From: Sclerurus mexicanus
Lineage: Eukaryota > Chordata > Aves > Passeriformes > Furnariidae
Direction: 5' to 3'
Length of the DNA: 64,000 bases
Assembly: GCA_013396755.1 (NCBI GenBank)
Contig: VWZF01003842.1
Span: forward strand, 1,279,442 to 1,343,441
Part shown: in pieces, positions 45,701 to 58,860 of the stretch
Numbering within the stretch: position 1 is the first letter of the stretch
Layout of the letters: each line of letters opens with the position of its first letter
Notes under the pieces: model-generated
Databases searched by the model: none
The model's input: the letters and a program-made list of their open reading frames with translations, nothing else
What the model was told of the DNA's origin: nothing
Translations under genes and position numbers: made by a program

Positions 45701-48700
45701 AGATTAGCTGCTGTAGCCATACTACCCCAGGTTGTAATGTCAAGCTTACTTGTTTTTATAGGGTACATGCAAGCTCTGCAAAGTGCAGTGTATTGGAGCA
45801 GAGAATATTTGGTTAGTATGCTCTAAAGTCGTCTTACCCTGTTAGGGGAAAATAATGTTTTGCCATGCAAATAGCTGGCAGTCCTCAGCGGTTCAGGCTG
45901 GATGCTACACTCCCAGTCATCCGTAGAGGAATATTGTGGTTCTGTCAAAAAGGCACAGGTCCTTGTAGTCCTTCGCTATTTCTGCAGTAGGAGGCATTTT
46001 GAAGAGCAAAATTTGGCAGTGTTGCATGTATAGAAAAAAGACCTACCGTGGTTTGATAATTGTTGAATCATTAAATGCTGGAAACAATATGGCCTATTGA
46101 AAGTGATTAACATGTTCATGAAGGTTTTCTTTGAGGCGAATACAAAACCAACATTTGAGAACAAAAGAAAACAAAAGCCATTGACCAAAAATAGATTATT
46201 CAAAACTTTTCATTTGTGTTGTTCCATTAATCTTTTTTGTTCTTTTTTGTCTGTGTTTAGTTTTTCAAGCTTTACTCCCATTTAAGAACTGTATTCTGAA
46301 TATGCTTTATTCAAAGATTTTTTTTCACCGATATTTGTTTTTTTGGGAGTTGTGAAATAACTGTTCTTTCACTTGCTACAGCATTTTACCTTTGCAAAAT
46401 GTACATGAGACTGTAAAATACACTCCATTGTAAAGATTAACAGAGCCCTTCTAGTTCTGCGTTTACAGCTCTCAGTCCATGGGACATTTATACTTCACCT
46501 CTACTGTGGGATGATGATTTGGGAAATGTAAAGAGGTTTTTGTAACTTGAAAGAAGTTGTACAAAAAGCTGTGAAAGAGCAAGAACTCAAATATTGAGTC
46601 ATTACTCACTGTCTTTTCACTCTCATTAGAGAATACAGTTTAATGTAGGGGCTGTTGTAGCTTGGAAATGCGTTAGTAATTTGAGAACTTTGTTTACTTC
46701 ACAGATTACACCATTATTTACCATTCTGTAATGCTAATCTTGTACGTTGAGAATGTGCATTGAATAATGGTATGTAAGCTAAAAAATCCAGAGGTATTAA
46801 TTCCATTATGACAAGGTATTAACATACCTGTTGTTTTACGTAAAAGGCAAGAAGAGTAGAGTTATCAAAAGGTAGTGCATAACTGTAAATGATGTCATGC
46901 ATATTGTTCCCAAAGTAGGAGGGAAAATGAAGAGGTAAGATAACTTGAAACCGCAAGGGATTGCTCCCCATTACTCTATCTAGCTACAATGAATTATCCA
47001 GGGTTGCTGTAATGCTGGACATGCACATTTGGACTAAGGATTGTCATAGTGTATTGCCTGGATGCTATTTGTGACCATCTTTTTTCAAGGATTCATGCAT
47101 ATGATGTGAATGAACAAACTGCAAAAATAGTCATTCACACCCAAGAGAAAACTGACTTGCAAACCCCTGACCTTTGTCACTGCTTAGCAAGGTGGTGACA
47201 TTATTAATTAAAAGTCTCATTATTGCAAAGCCTTCCGAGTGGAATATTTTGATAGTCCCTACACCCCAGCTCATGATGAAAGATAACCTTGTACTGAAGA
47301 TGGACTTCTAATTTATTGGTTGGGAATGTGTGGCTGATGGGAACCTTTCACTTTTAGGTCAGTGTTTTGAACCCAGGCCAGGTGAATAAGTGACAAGGTT
47401 GCTAACACATGCAGACTGTTTGGTAATATCTGTGAGGTGAGTTGTACACTCAGTTTAGCTCTTGGGAGGACAGGTGTCCCCATCACTTAAAGCACCAGAA
47501 ATGGAAGCTTCATTGGTGGTGCCCAAAACTGACCTTATTAGTGAGAGGTAGGGACAGTGACTTTTCATCCTAGGGGTGAAAGCTAAAAAAATTCCTGTAT
47601 GTGAAAATGCTTTCTCAGATTGCATCTCTGGGGTTACTCACAGTCATTGCTATTCTTAACAGTTCCCCGAGCCACTTCTTTCTCCATACTGGAGAGGCTG
47701 GCACATTTCGTAACTCACTGAGAGTTTAAGAAGGGAAGAATAACTAGCATGTAACTAGATTTACAGTAGTAGGTAGCTGGTTTATACTAAACAGTTAGAT
47801 TTGGTAGTTTTGTGTTGTCTTCCATCTGTTCACAGTAGGTTCTCTTTTTGATTCTTTTTTTTTAAGAGTTCTTTAGTTACAAAGTATTTATAGTTCTGTC
47901 GACTTTCTAATCTTTCTTGCTACAATTTCTTTATTGTGCTTTTTTTCAGGGTAGTGTTTGAGCATTTCATAAGCAACAGTTAATTTTCCGCCACAATAGT
48001 GCAGTGGAATATGGAGGGTTTATTAGCCTCATTATCCTTGAATACAGAAGTGGGACTCTTAAAAGTACTCAGCTATGACTAACATCTGCTCCCACTGTTG
48101 TTAAAAGCATTATAGTCCCATATGAGAAATCATGGGTCATAATTTGCTCAGCTTTTGGGACAGTAAGAACATTTTTAAAATTCCTGTCTTAAGGGCCTTA
48201 AAGGCTATTGCAAAGTTGGGGAGAAAACACAAATGTCAGGATCATAATACAGACCTTGGGGAATGTACATACTCATGGAACAGATCATGGAATCCACTTT
48301 CATTTTAATTTGATTTATGTTTAATTTTCTGTGAACACTCTTCTACCTTTTGACTTTGAATCTTCTTTCCCTTTATCTTGTTACATTTCTTCAGCTTTGT
48401 TTCATCATTATTCTGTTACCACCTTTTACTTACTTTTCCTCCAGTATCCCTGACAAATCACCAGTATTAGATTTCTTTTTGCTAAGGGAAATTAAAGGAT
48501 CATATGAAAGGAGAAGAGGGAAATGGGGATCACCACAGAAAGAACACCCTGACAGAAACAAAATTTACAGCTATCTGTTTTATGCCAAGCATTTGGGTTT
48601 CTACAAGGGAGTTGTTTTCTGCTGACTTCTTATTTTTCAGTTTTTGGATAACTTATATACCTAAGTTTTAGGGCTTCTCAGACACAGAATCTGGAAGGAA

Positions 48701-51700
48701 AAACAGTCTTCTTGCTCTTCTCCCTTTTCAAGGCTGCAGTGTAGATGTCACTTAGGATGGGAATCTTCCATGAACATCATGGAAAATATGATTGGGACAA
48801 TCAAGGAAAGCATTTAGTCCATTTCCATACTTTTAGGCAGAAGCAAGTATGCTCATGCTCTTCTCAACATATTTATCCAACTTTTTCTTAATCATGTCCA
48901 AGAAGAAGGGTTCTACATTTACCCAGCCAATCTCTTCCTGCTTCTAGAATTAAAGGTTAATCTAAAGCTTCCTCATGACTATCTGTCTAAAATTCTGTCT
49001 TCAGTGAACACAGAGGACGGATTTATTTTCTTTTCTCTTGTGACTTCTTAAATGTTTGAGAGAAGTGTTACTCTCTTTTCAAAATTCTTGCAATTAAAGC
49101 CACCCAATCATTCTATATTTTTCATGGATGAAGTTTTCTAGAATTTTATTATTTTCGTGGCTGTTTTGTGAATTCTCTCTAACTGGTCCATGTTTTGCTT
49201 GAATTTGGTCCCCAAAAGAGGTGACAATATTACAGCTCATCCCTTTCCAGCACTGGGGATATTGGAAGAAATACTTAAGATATTGATACACCCTTCTTCT
49301 GCATAGACATTCCAATATTGTATTTGCCTCGTATAAGAGCACATTTTTAAATCACGTCAGGTTGTGATTCACTGTTATTCCCGGATCCTTCAGTGCTACT
49401 GCCCTGCAGAAGTACTCCGTCCTGTGTTCTCCTCTTGTTTATTACTGGAGGATGGCAGTACTTCAGACTGCTTGCTAATCTGAATCCAGCTTTCTTCAAG
49501 TTATTTCACTGATTTGTCAAGAAGTAGCTCTGACATGAAACATGCTTATAGACCCATTGTTGTGCGGTCATATTCAAATGTGACAAGCATGCACCCCGTT
49601 CTGTCACCTAAATAAGTAAAGTGTAGTATAGAAAATGCTTCAGGGCAGACTCTTACAGAAGACTGCTTAGTAAGCCCTTCCACTTACAGTGAGCCATTAC
49701 TCAGCCATTGTAGGAATAAACTCTCTGATTTACTAAACACCTTTTTTTCTCCTCATATGGTTTTGTGTTTAGTTTTCCTTTTTATAAATAGCTGGTTGCA
49801 ATTGGTATGTGACATAAAAGAGATCTGATTCTGTAGAGTCCCAGTGTGGGGGATCTTTTAAAATACTGTAGTTTAATCAGTGGAGCTCGAACGAATGGAG
49901 AGAGTTGAGATAGACACAATTACGAACAGGGCACGCATGTACCTAACTGCAGGCTTAAAAATGTAGTACAACTTAAGTTTTTGCTTGCTTGTCCTTGGAA
50001 GTTTGATTTTTAAATACAAAATTGGATTTAGCAAAAGTTGATGCTCACTTGCCTAGCAAAATTTCCCACTTGTATGTAAACAAACTATGCCAGACCTTTT
50101 ATTATCTATGAGACTGTGTTTTTCCCTTTTTATTAAAATCACCATATGCAAATTTGCCACAGGCCACTGTGGTCTGCTTACTGTAAAAAAGGAATGTTTT
50201 GAAAATTACACATAGGAATGTGTAAAAAAATACTCAGAATTCATAGAATACATCAGAAGTAGACAGTAATGTTTTTTTTTTTCCTGACTACTCCTTTGTC
50301 TTTCCATTTCCTTCACCTTAACAAATTGAGTAGGTTGCAGTTGTGTTGGAAAGATAAGAATGGGTAAAGGTATCCTACTGTTTTTATAAGGCAAACTAAA
50401 TCCATACCCATGCATTTGCTAGAGATTTTCATTGGATCCCTGCCTGTTATTTTTCTGAGCAGGGTTCTCTTATTTGCATGATTCTTGAAATTCCAAAAAT
50501 GAAAAGTAGATCTAGACTAGAATTGTCCTACAGATCCTGAATACCTTTTAGTTTCAAATGGATTTTAAACAATGCATGTCCTCCGGCTTCTAAAATATTA
50601 ATGTTTTTATTTGAAAATACATTTAAATGGACAGAATTATTTTAAACTGAAAAAACAGTCAAGCAGACTAGTACATGCATAGTACATGCAGTACCCTATG
50701 GTACTGCATGTATTTTGAGAAGTCACATATTTGGATCTTACAGGTGCTGGCTGATGTAAAGCTTTTGTAAATGGTTGTCATCAACAGAACTGAGAAAGAA
50801 AGGAGCTTCTTTCAGGGAGGAGGGCTGTTGAAGCATTTTATTGATGGTTCATCAGAGTCCTGCATTATCTGAAGTCTTTCCTAAATGTTCCTGCTTAAAA
50901 CTGATGCTTCTCTCACATGTAAAGATGGGCTTATGTGCTTAAAAACTTCTCTTTCTTTTCCAGCTATCTCAGGCGATCCAGTAAAGATATCCACCAGTTC
51001 CTAATAAACGTATCAATATTCTAACTTGTTTGGCCCCTTCAAAGACCTTGCAAAACCTCATATCTTCCTTCCTTTCTTTCTCATTCTTTTCTTAAGACAA
51101 AAAGGCTGACATGAGGATAGTCTGTGCATTGACCCATACTGAATTTGCCATGCATCTTGCTGCCTCCTGAGTTTTCTTTCAGTTTAGATCAATGGGACAA
51201 CATAAACTTTCTCTCTTGTCTCCTCTGAAAGAAAGAGCTAATGTTGCTCACTTTGTAATAAAAGGCTCAATAATCTTGACGTTTCTTGGGTTTCACTGTT
51301 GCCAAATGATTCTTGAAGGGATATTTACATGGTCTGGTTTTTTTGGTAATAGTGAGCACTGTAAAACAGACGTGCAGTCATCCAGTACTGGACAGAGTTG
51401 CATGTTTTACAGGAAACCCTAGACTCACACAGGATTAGGCCACCTGCTTTGCAAGGACTGAGGTTTCCCCAGGCTCTTTCATGCAAGCAAAATGCAGAGT
51501 GCCAGTAAGACATGTGTGATGTCCTGTGTGATGAATGCATCCCTTTGGTGACTTCTCCTGTGAATGATAAAACTAAGGGACGGGGGGAAGTTCCCTTAGT
51601 TAATAGAGCAGATCAGCTGACAGTGCAGAGCATTCTGCTACATAATCTGACACCATCTGTTCAGCTATATGGATGGATGTGATGAAGCAGGAAGGGCTTT

Positions 51701-54700
51701 CCCCATCTTTGGATTTGAGGCCCTTGTGAGGGAGCTTCTACTAACTTTCATTGTGAGATGGTTCTATGCTTATCCTTTCTGTTGTTCCCAGGAATTCGGT
51801 TTTGACGTAGTGCCTATGATTTGAGGGTTTTCTTTTAATGGCCCTTTGGAACACACTAAACATTTTCCCTACCTTAGCCTCCATGGCATCCTTCACTTGC
51901 TCTGATGCATTTGGTGTTAAAATCCCTCTTTGCCTACTGGTGTTTTGACACGACCAAGTTCTACTAGTGAACCACCCCTTGTTATAGTTATCCTCGTTTT
52001 TTAACTAATATGTGCCAACGCATTTAGGCTTCCACTGCAAGGGGAAAGAAGAGCAAGGGGGCAGTTAATAATAACTCAAACCAACAACTAAGATGTAAGA
52101 TGTTATTTATTTTTAATTCATAAAAATATACTCATGCACCTAATTATACTACAAGTGTAGCTGATTTAGATGTTCTAGGAACAGCTGAAAGGTGCCATGT
52201 ATAGTCATTGGTTCACATCAGGTTAGTTTATAAAGGCTGAACCATTTTCTGCTTTGTTTCACCTTCATGCCTGTTCTTTTGGGAGCAAAATTAAACAGTT
52301 AAGAGGATGAGGGCCAACACAAACTATATCCTAAATCCAGGGAAAAGCCCTGATTCTGCGGTCACCAGAACACTGTGTAGACACAGGAGCTAGGAGATCA
52401 TGTTGCAGGTTCACAACTTTTATTTTAAAACATGGATAACAGGCAGATGGGAAATTCTTCAAGGGGAAACCTCAGTCTGGCCTAGTGGGAATGTTCTGGC
52501 AGAGCTCCTTCTGTAACACCCTGGCCATGCACTCAGAGCCCAGTAATGTTCTATATAACTACAGAGTGAATCACTGCATCCCATTTAGCCTAGAGTAATG
52601 AAGACCCTCAGCTAACACAAAGAGAGAGGAAAAAGCCTGTAGAAGAAGGGTTGTAAGACAGTCTTAAGAACAGCTTTATCAGACTGAGATAATTCAGGAT
52701 GATACATATGTATATAAACAAATGTGGTTTTTTGAATATATTTGGAGTTAATTTTAGTCCTGTGTGTTCTCCTGCTCTGGTTATTAGAATTTAAGGTCCA
52801 CTTAAAATAAGTTTTGATTCTGTTTTGCTTAACAGGCACAGGAAGTATTAAGTTTCTTATTAATGCCATGTTTTTCATAACTCATTTTTTTCTATATTTT
52901 CTTATGTAAATGTTACAGAAAGGCTAGAAACACAAAAACCAAATGAGTCCTGCGAGCAAGTAGACTTTCTTGGGCTATTGGTAGGGGTAGAGGCAAGCAG
53001 ACACATACCTTTTAAAATCAGTATTAGTTTTGAACAGTTATAAAAACTATAGCAGATAGAAATTGATTGTAGATAGAGAGAGCAAAGGTAGAGTTAACCC
53101 TTGATATGAGATGTATGTACGAAATATGATACCGGTCCCCAGTCCATCATTAGGCTGGATCCACTTCTCAATTTCAGTTCTGAGTGCAGGGAAATAAATA
53201 TTTCTCAACTTGTGGGGTGTATGCCCTGTGCATTCAAGTTATGCTGCTGTTTTAGTGATGTTCATTATGGGATCACTGTCAGTGTGAAACTAGAAGTTTG
53301 CTCTGCATCTTCAGGAGGTGGAACAAGTTGTTTTGTGACTCACAGTGGGTAACAGTATTGGAAAGCATGGTAACTGGTGCTTTCTCAGTTCTCTTTATCT
53401 GTATTATCACATGTACGTGTGAAACCTGTTATTAGAGCATTTTGTTTTCTGGTTTTGAACCACTAGCAAAAGTAAGTTATCATTACACTCACATAGAAAG
53501 GACTTGTGGGCTTTCTGAGAAGAGCAGGGCAATTCAGATCTCAGCAGTAGCATTTTTTCCAGCATAGCATGTCCTTTGCTGTGCATGTGTAAAAATATTT
53601 GCACAAAGTGGGCATACCCTATTCTTTTTTGGCATTAGCTGCAGTTGACTGGTAACTAATTAGGGGTATCTCCTTTTTCTGGCCCTTGATTGCAATTCTA
53701 TTTGTCAGGGACTTGTAAAATTAATTAATATTTGTCAGGGACTTGTAAAATTAAGTGTCCTGAGTAAATTACCAGGTGAGGGTTTTTTTCCCTTAGGTAT
53801 ACACTTTGCCGTCACAGATCTATGAATCTGAATTATGGACAATATGCTATTGGCAGTCTTCACAAGAAGGCTAAGTGGGCATAGGACATAAACCGTATTC
53901 CCTTTTCTGGAGCTAGTCTTTCCAAAATAGACCTGTGACAACAGTAGACAATTAATAGTGCATTAAGAGGACAGGAGACCATTTACCTATGGGACTGCTA
54001 ATTATTTGGCTTCTTGCCCTGCATCCCCTCCTCTGGGGTCTCTTATCTAAGAACGTCAGCAAAAATTCTTTTTTAGTAACAACTTTGAAAAGGAGAAATT
54101 TTTATTTATTTATATTTTAAATTTGTAGAGTCGTGTGTGTATGTAAATAAATTCTAAAAAAACAATGTCTAGTTTTTCAGACACTTATTTGTATCCTTCC
54201 TGGTATTCAGTTTGGTGCCTTCAGTCCCGCCTTGTTTCTCTGGGCAATCTGATACTTTGAAATGTTCTATACAGCTCAGCAGAAAAAGGAATTTGCTTTG
54301 TCTAAGTCATTTAATAGCTTTTAAATCCCAATGGATTACAAATTTGCAGGATACTGTATGCTGGCTGTATCTTGATCTCCAGGACTATAAACGTGCTTTG
54401 AATTGTTCCTCAGTAACTATGAATAGAATTGTTAGTTAAAGCCAAAGCAGGGAGAACAAGTGGTATCACCATAAGAACAGAGGGATGAGAGTTAAATAAA
54501 ATGTGGATTGTGGAAACTGTTAAAATTTGCAAGTTAAGTTTTGCAGTAGCCTTGATGCAGTTGCTTATGGATTGCATCACTGAAACACAGGAAACACTTC
54601 TCTGAGAAACTGTAGTTTAAATAAAAGATCTCTCTTATTCTAAGTATAGAAGAGAATCTAAACTATATAGATACAGATGGTCTAAATAAAGAACCCATGT

Positions 54701-57700
54701 GCAGTGGAGTGTTTCAGCAGAACTTGTTATCTCATGAATGGAGGTCTTGTAGGTAATTGCAAGTTTATCCTTCAGAATGCTTGCAAACACCAATACTACT
54801 GGAAAGAATCTTAAATAACTTACAGCTATAAAAAAGGCAGATCATAAAACCAGTGTCTGTCATCAAAGTATTTATTGAAAACAGCTTGACTCAGCAGTAG
54901 CAGCATCTTTCCCTTGCTTAATCATAGCAACATTGGCTGCCTAGTGTTTCCATAAAATGAACAAGATTGAGAAAACTCCTTGTCTCCCAGTAAATTCAGT
55001 GCCATAAAAATGTTCATTTTCAAGATAAACTATTTAAATCACTTGAAAACTTCTTTATCTTTGGATAAAATTTATGTTTTGTGTCTATCAGTGCAGCATC
55101 CAGTAAGGTCAATTAGCTGTTGTAGAGGCAAAGTAGAGTACCACAGTGAGATTAGAGGGTGACCAAATTCTAATTTGATTATATGTATGTACACATACAC
55201 ACACACACGTACATATGAGGTAAGAAATGCCAGGTTCCATTTCTTCTTAAGAAACTGAGAAGTAGCTTTCTTTAACAGTAAGAATCAGGTTTGTATTTTA
55301 AGACTTCCGAGCCGGTGGGGTTGTTGCCATTAAACCCTTAGTTAAATGAAAAAAATAAGAAAAACTCATTTACTTGAGTGGTACAAGGTCAGAACATTTA
55401 CCATAAATGTCTAAAAGAGGAGACAGAAATGGATGAGGATTTTCTCCAAGTTCTTCTCGGAGTTTAGTATGGTGTGCTTGGAACAGTTCTGTGAACTGCA
55501 ATAGATAAGCACATCCATCACTTAATTCATGAAAGGCTGATTTATTTACTGTTTCAACTTTCTAATATTTATTGCCAAATTGCCATGCAAGGTTCATGTG
55601 CATTTACTCTTGAGTGCTTTCAGCTGTTTTTTCTGTATTATCATAATATTATTCCTTCCAAGGTGCTTGTAATAATTTTTAGTGTTTGCAAATGACTTAA
55701 TGTGGTGCTGAGCCATTTTAGATACATATCACTAGATTAAGATACTGCTCGAGGCAGACAAATTAGTCTTATAAACTAGATCCTAACCCTATAATGATCC
55801 CAACCAAATGCCATCCTAACACTCCATCGTGTCATGCCCTGAGGGTAGAGGTGCCTAGAATCTCTGTTGTGTTGATTGGTACACACACTCTGGTTTCAGG
55901 TCTCTCATGAATTCAGTAAAGCTAGCTACCCTAAAATGAGGAAGGTTTTACCTTCCTGAATGACTGCTTTTCAAGCTAACATCCCTTTATTAAAATAGAT
56001 AGATTTGCAGAGATGCTTTAGCTGCACCCATACTTAGCCCCATCTGCAAACAGAAGAACTTATGCCTTTACCTGCAATTCATCCTTTGCAGGTCAACAGG
56101 ACCCCTGCCCAGAACCACTTCCAATAGTGTCTTCTCTCTCCTCCTTTTCCTGGGTGTCTAGACTTAGGAATTTCACTGCACAGCTCTGCCATATCCATAG
56201 CACTTCTTGCTTCCTTTCAATTCAATAGAAGAATTTGATAAAACTAAAGTGTAGCAGGCTGTTCCTTGCCACTGTGCGAACACTAAGAAGAGCCCAGCAA
56301 GCTGCAGATCAATTCTTCGCATAAATTGAGTGAAACCCAAAAACAGTAAAAATGTTATTCTTTAACAGAAAGTTGCATTTTTAAGATTAACCCATTTTGG
56401 GAAAACTCAGTCCTTGTCAAGGTATGTCTAGAATTTACAAAATTCAGTTTCAGGAAAAATTTTTGTCTTAATCTACTGGCCTGCCTTATTCTGTTTCTGA
56501 GAGATCAGAAATAGTCTGAAGAAAAAGGCAAGGAAAGCCAAAGGGAATTTCATATTGACAGTTGGGATTTGGGATATATTATATTGTTTTGAACTATTTG
56601 AAGTAAATATTTTAAAAACTATGGCAATATGAAATAGAAAAAGAAGAGGAATTCCAAATGTCTGACAATTTTAAGTAGCTGAAGACCAACTGGCTAAAAT
56701 GTATGGCCTTCTTAAATACCTAGAGTTAAATATCGGGTAAAACATCTACTAAGTACAAACTTGATTAGTATATCTTAACAGACACTGAACAGCAAGGAGA
56801 ATTTGTCAGAAGGCTGAGAAGACTAATGAATATTTAAAACCAGACTAATTTAAACTACAAATTTCTCAGTAGCCTGTGTTTTGAGTTCATTTGTACAAAA
56901 GGTAATGTGTATATAACCTCTGCAGATCAATGGAATTAGTTCTGCTTTTCATCTCTGCAACTAAAAGCAGATTTAGTTATACTCTGTGGAGGGAAAAATG
57001 TTCATGGTTGCTTTTAGGATCATTTTTCCCTGCAAACCTAAGTATCTGCACTTGTGTGCAAATTTTGCCTTCATGTGTAGATCTTTCATCCAGACATGCA
57101 TTGACTAGCAGAATCTAGCACAAACTTGCTTCTGTTCAAGAAATCCTTTGTGTCTTCATGAACATCTGGGATATGAATTTTGAACTCAGCAACATGTATA
57201 GAATGAATGGGACTTGGACACCCAAATCTCAGATGCAGAATTGACTCAGATGGCTTAGCAGTTGTCTTGGAAAATGCCTAGTTGATAATTTATTTTTTTT
57301 TTAAATTATATTATTACAGACGTTTACAGCCTGGTGCAATTCCCATCTCAGGAAAGCAGGCACACAGATTGAGAACATTGAAGAGGACTTCAGAAACGGC
57401 CTCAAACTGATGCTTCTCTTGGAAGTTATCTCAGGTTGGCTAAAATAAAGTTTTCTATGTATTTACAGCACACTAACTGAAACACTCTTAAAAGAACAAA
57501 AATTATTAACAATTTAAAACAGTGAACACAAACTCTAAGTAAACTGAAAAGTGAGAGATGAAACACACTGTAAAGCAAAAAGGAAGGAGAAAAAAGCTCT
57601 GCTTTCTCCTTGTCTCCAAAATTTACTGTTTTGTGTTTGTGTTCTAGGGTATCACAGTGTATCAAGGTATCATTGACATCACAGTTGGACACAGTTTGGT

Positions 57701-58860
57701 TGTTGGACAAACCAAAACCATTGAGGGCCTTGTCTTAGCCCTTAACAATTAAAAAGCTGCTACACTTAGGTTGCAAATTCATTTTATTATGCTTTTATTA
57801 TTAACATTTTGCTTTGACTGTAATGACTTCATTGGATGGGCCAGTGCTTTCTAAAGTGAGTGACTGAAGCAAAACTAGATCAATATTTAGTCAAAAGTAG
57901 GAGGTCTCATTTTTCAGAAGAGTGAAACATTCAAGGACTTCTTTTGACTAGATGATGTAAACTCACTATGTCACCTTTGTTATGTGTTATTCAGAGGGTC
58001 AGTTCTCAAGGTACACTCAGAATGCCCCTGAATGGGAAGGGAATAGCTCAAGTTACAGACACACAGTAAAGGTGAAGAAGGGGCAAGAAGACTTCTAACA
58101 CATCTTTATGGAATAGACAGTTAACATTTTTGCTGGAAATTTCAGTGGGGAAAGATGATCTTCAAAGGATCATTCTCCATGAAATGGAGAATCATCTTTT
58201 TAGAAATTATTCTCCTTTGTGATAGCTTGAAAAAATGAGTTTGTTCAAGCACATCAGCCTATGCTCTGAAATGAGCTGCTCTGCTGTGCTGGATGGGGTT
58301 TTTAAAAACCTTTGTTCTCGGTCAGATGTGGAAGGATGCTATGGCTGATCTGCTGGATAGAATCCAACCTCTCCTTACAGTTGGGCGGGTATGGATGACA
58401 AGCTCTGAGAACATCCTGCCTTCTTAATGTTCAGCTGCTCTAACAGATAGTAGCAATGAATCATATATTCAGTAGCAGGAAACATGCACATATCTTCCAG
58501 ATGTTTACAGCAAACAAAAATTTTACTCTGGTTTTACTGCTATATCAGAAAGATCTAAGTCAGATGCTTTAACATTTGAATTTTCTCTTCAGGGTTTTGT
58601 TCAAACCCCTTTGGCATTCTTTCAGAACACCTGTTACAGTAACTGCTAACTTTTAGGCAGTGTTCCGGGCACATCCACTCTTGACTCCTAATCAGTTGTG
58701 TGTCTGTAGCAACAAACACATTAAATTTGTTGTTCTGCAGGGGAAAGACTACCGAAGCCAGACAGAGGGAAGATGCGCTTCCATAAAATTGCCAATGTCA
58801 ACAAAGCTCTGGATTATATCGCCAGCAAAGGAGTGAAACTTGTGTCAATTGGTGCAGAAG
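33576..58860 (+). CDS. ACTN2: ACTN2 (alpha-actinin-2), 5' part: coding exons 1-3, continues beyond right edge
   Basis: Alpha-actinin-2 is the antiparallel actin cross-linker of the Z-disc in cardiac and skeletal muscle. It has two calponin-homology (CH) domains, four spectrin repeats and a C-terminal EF-hand region, about 895 residues. Exons 1-3 give 370 coding bases (residues 1-123 plus one base) in one open frame: the tail MNSMNQIETNMQYTYNYEED, then WDRDLLLDPAWEKQQRK, and most of the actin-binding face of CH1. The tail identifies ACTN2: ACTN1 and ACTN4 have other tails, and the block RFHKIANVNKALDYIASKG also favours ACTN2. Exon sizes (135, 115, 120 bases) and phases fit the alpha-actinin gene plan. 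Intron 1 is 23.6 kb. The fourth exon (IVDGNVKMTLG) was not found before 64000. Confidence 0.97.
39011..39064. other. Assembly gap (54 N) beside a C run
   Basis: The gap is preceded by CCC and followed by eight C bases, so the missing text is probably a longer poly-C/poly-G tract. Confidence 0.97.
42699..42699. other. Single ambiguous base
   Basis: This is one N between a CCAACCAA patch and a T8 run, evidently an unresolved low-complexity junction. Confidence 0.99.
45564..45613 (+). repeat. Three degenerate ~17-base repeats
   Basis: The unit GTGCAAATCTATTTT recurs as GTGCAAACCTATTTA and GGCAAATCTATTTT at a spacing of about 16-18 bases. It is a small local tandem array in ACTN2 intron 1. Confidence 0.65.
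48860..49480 (-). mobile_element. Ancient CR1/L3-type LINE remnant
   Basis: The order 'gacattccaatattgtatttgcctcg', 'aggttgtgattcactgttattcccggatccttcagtgctactgccc' and upstream 'tccctttccagcactgg' corresponds to the reverse complement of an old CR1/L3-type 3' region ('ttgtgatccactataacccccagatcctt' type). It is strongly diverged, with no coding capacity. Confidence 0.55.
50683..50712. repeat. Perfect 13-bp inverted repeat with 4-base loop
   Basis: The left arm TACATGCAGTACC and right arm GGTACTGCATGTA are exact reverse complements around the loop CTAT. A further copy of GTACATGCA precedes it at 50671. In DNA it could form a cruciform, in RNA a stable short hairpin. It is too short for a microRNA precursor. 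Confidence 0.9.
53700..53754 (+). repeat. Tandem duplication, period 30
   Basis: A 25-base word (ATTTGTCAGGGACTTGTAAA plus ATTAA) occurs at 53700-53724 and identically at 53730-53754, separated by TTAAT. The exact identity suggests a recent event. Confidence 0.92.
55183..55217 (+). repeat. CA/TA microsatellite
   Basis: This is an alternating purine-pyrimidine stretch built around an (AC)n core, in ACTN2 intron 1. Confidence 0.75.
57320..57434 (+). CDS. ACTN2: ACTN2 coding exon 2
   Basis: This exon has 115 bases (38 codons plus one base), acceptor TATTATTACAG and donor GTTGGC. It encodes TFTAWCNSHLRKAGTQIENI followed by EEDFRNGLKLMLLLEVIS, the first actin-binding segment of CH1, essentially invariant among vertebrate alpha-actinins. 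Confidence 0.97.
57435..58740 (+). other. ACTN2 intron 2
   Basis: This intron of 1,306 bases lies between exons 2 and 3. It holds the inverted-repeat cluster at 58151-58200 and otherwise shows nothing recognisable. Confidence 0.7.
58151..58200. repeat. Nested inverted repeats in ACTN2 intron 2
   Basis: The inner stem ATTCTCCAT/ATGGAGAAT (58172-58180 and 58184-58192, loop GAA) is perfect. It extends past one C-C mismatch and one G-T pair to AAAGGAT/ATCTTTT. The outer word AAAGATGAT (58151-58159) is also an exact complement of ATCATCTTT (58191-58199), so two alternative folds compete. Confidence 0.85.
58741..58860 (+). CDS. ACTN2: ACTN2 coding exon 3
   Basis: This exon has 120 bases, acceptor TTGTTCTGCAG and donor GTATGT, phase 1 at both ends. 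It encodes GERLPKPDRGKMRFHKIANV and NKALDYIASKGVKLVSIGAE, the second actin-binding segment of CH1. Confidence 0.97.

Larger units (their letters stand above)
33711..48859 (+). other. ACTN2 intron 1, first two thirds
   Basis: This is a long AT-rich intron. I see no further exon and no young mobile element. It contains the gap 39011-39064, T/G-rich patches (38356-38419 and its complement near 42669-42698), a TTAA-type microsatellite at 40013-40031, and a threefold degenerate repeat at about 45564-45613. Muscle-gene first introns often hold enhancers, but none can be pinned by eye. Confidence 0.6.
49481..57319 (+). other. ACTN2 intron 1, last third
   Basis: This is AT-rich intron. It contains the perfect hairpin at 50683-50712, a 30-base tandem duplication at 53700-53754 and a CA/TA microsatellite at about 55183-55217. 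No exon is recognised. Confidence 0.6.

Noticed and set aside
50683..50712. MicroRNA precursor
   Set aside because: The stem is only 13 bp, with no extended lower stem; too short for Drosha/Dicer processing.
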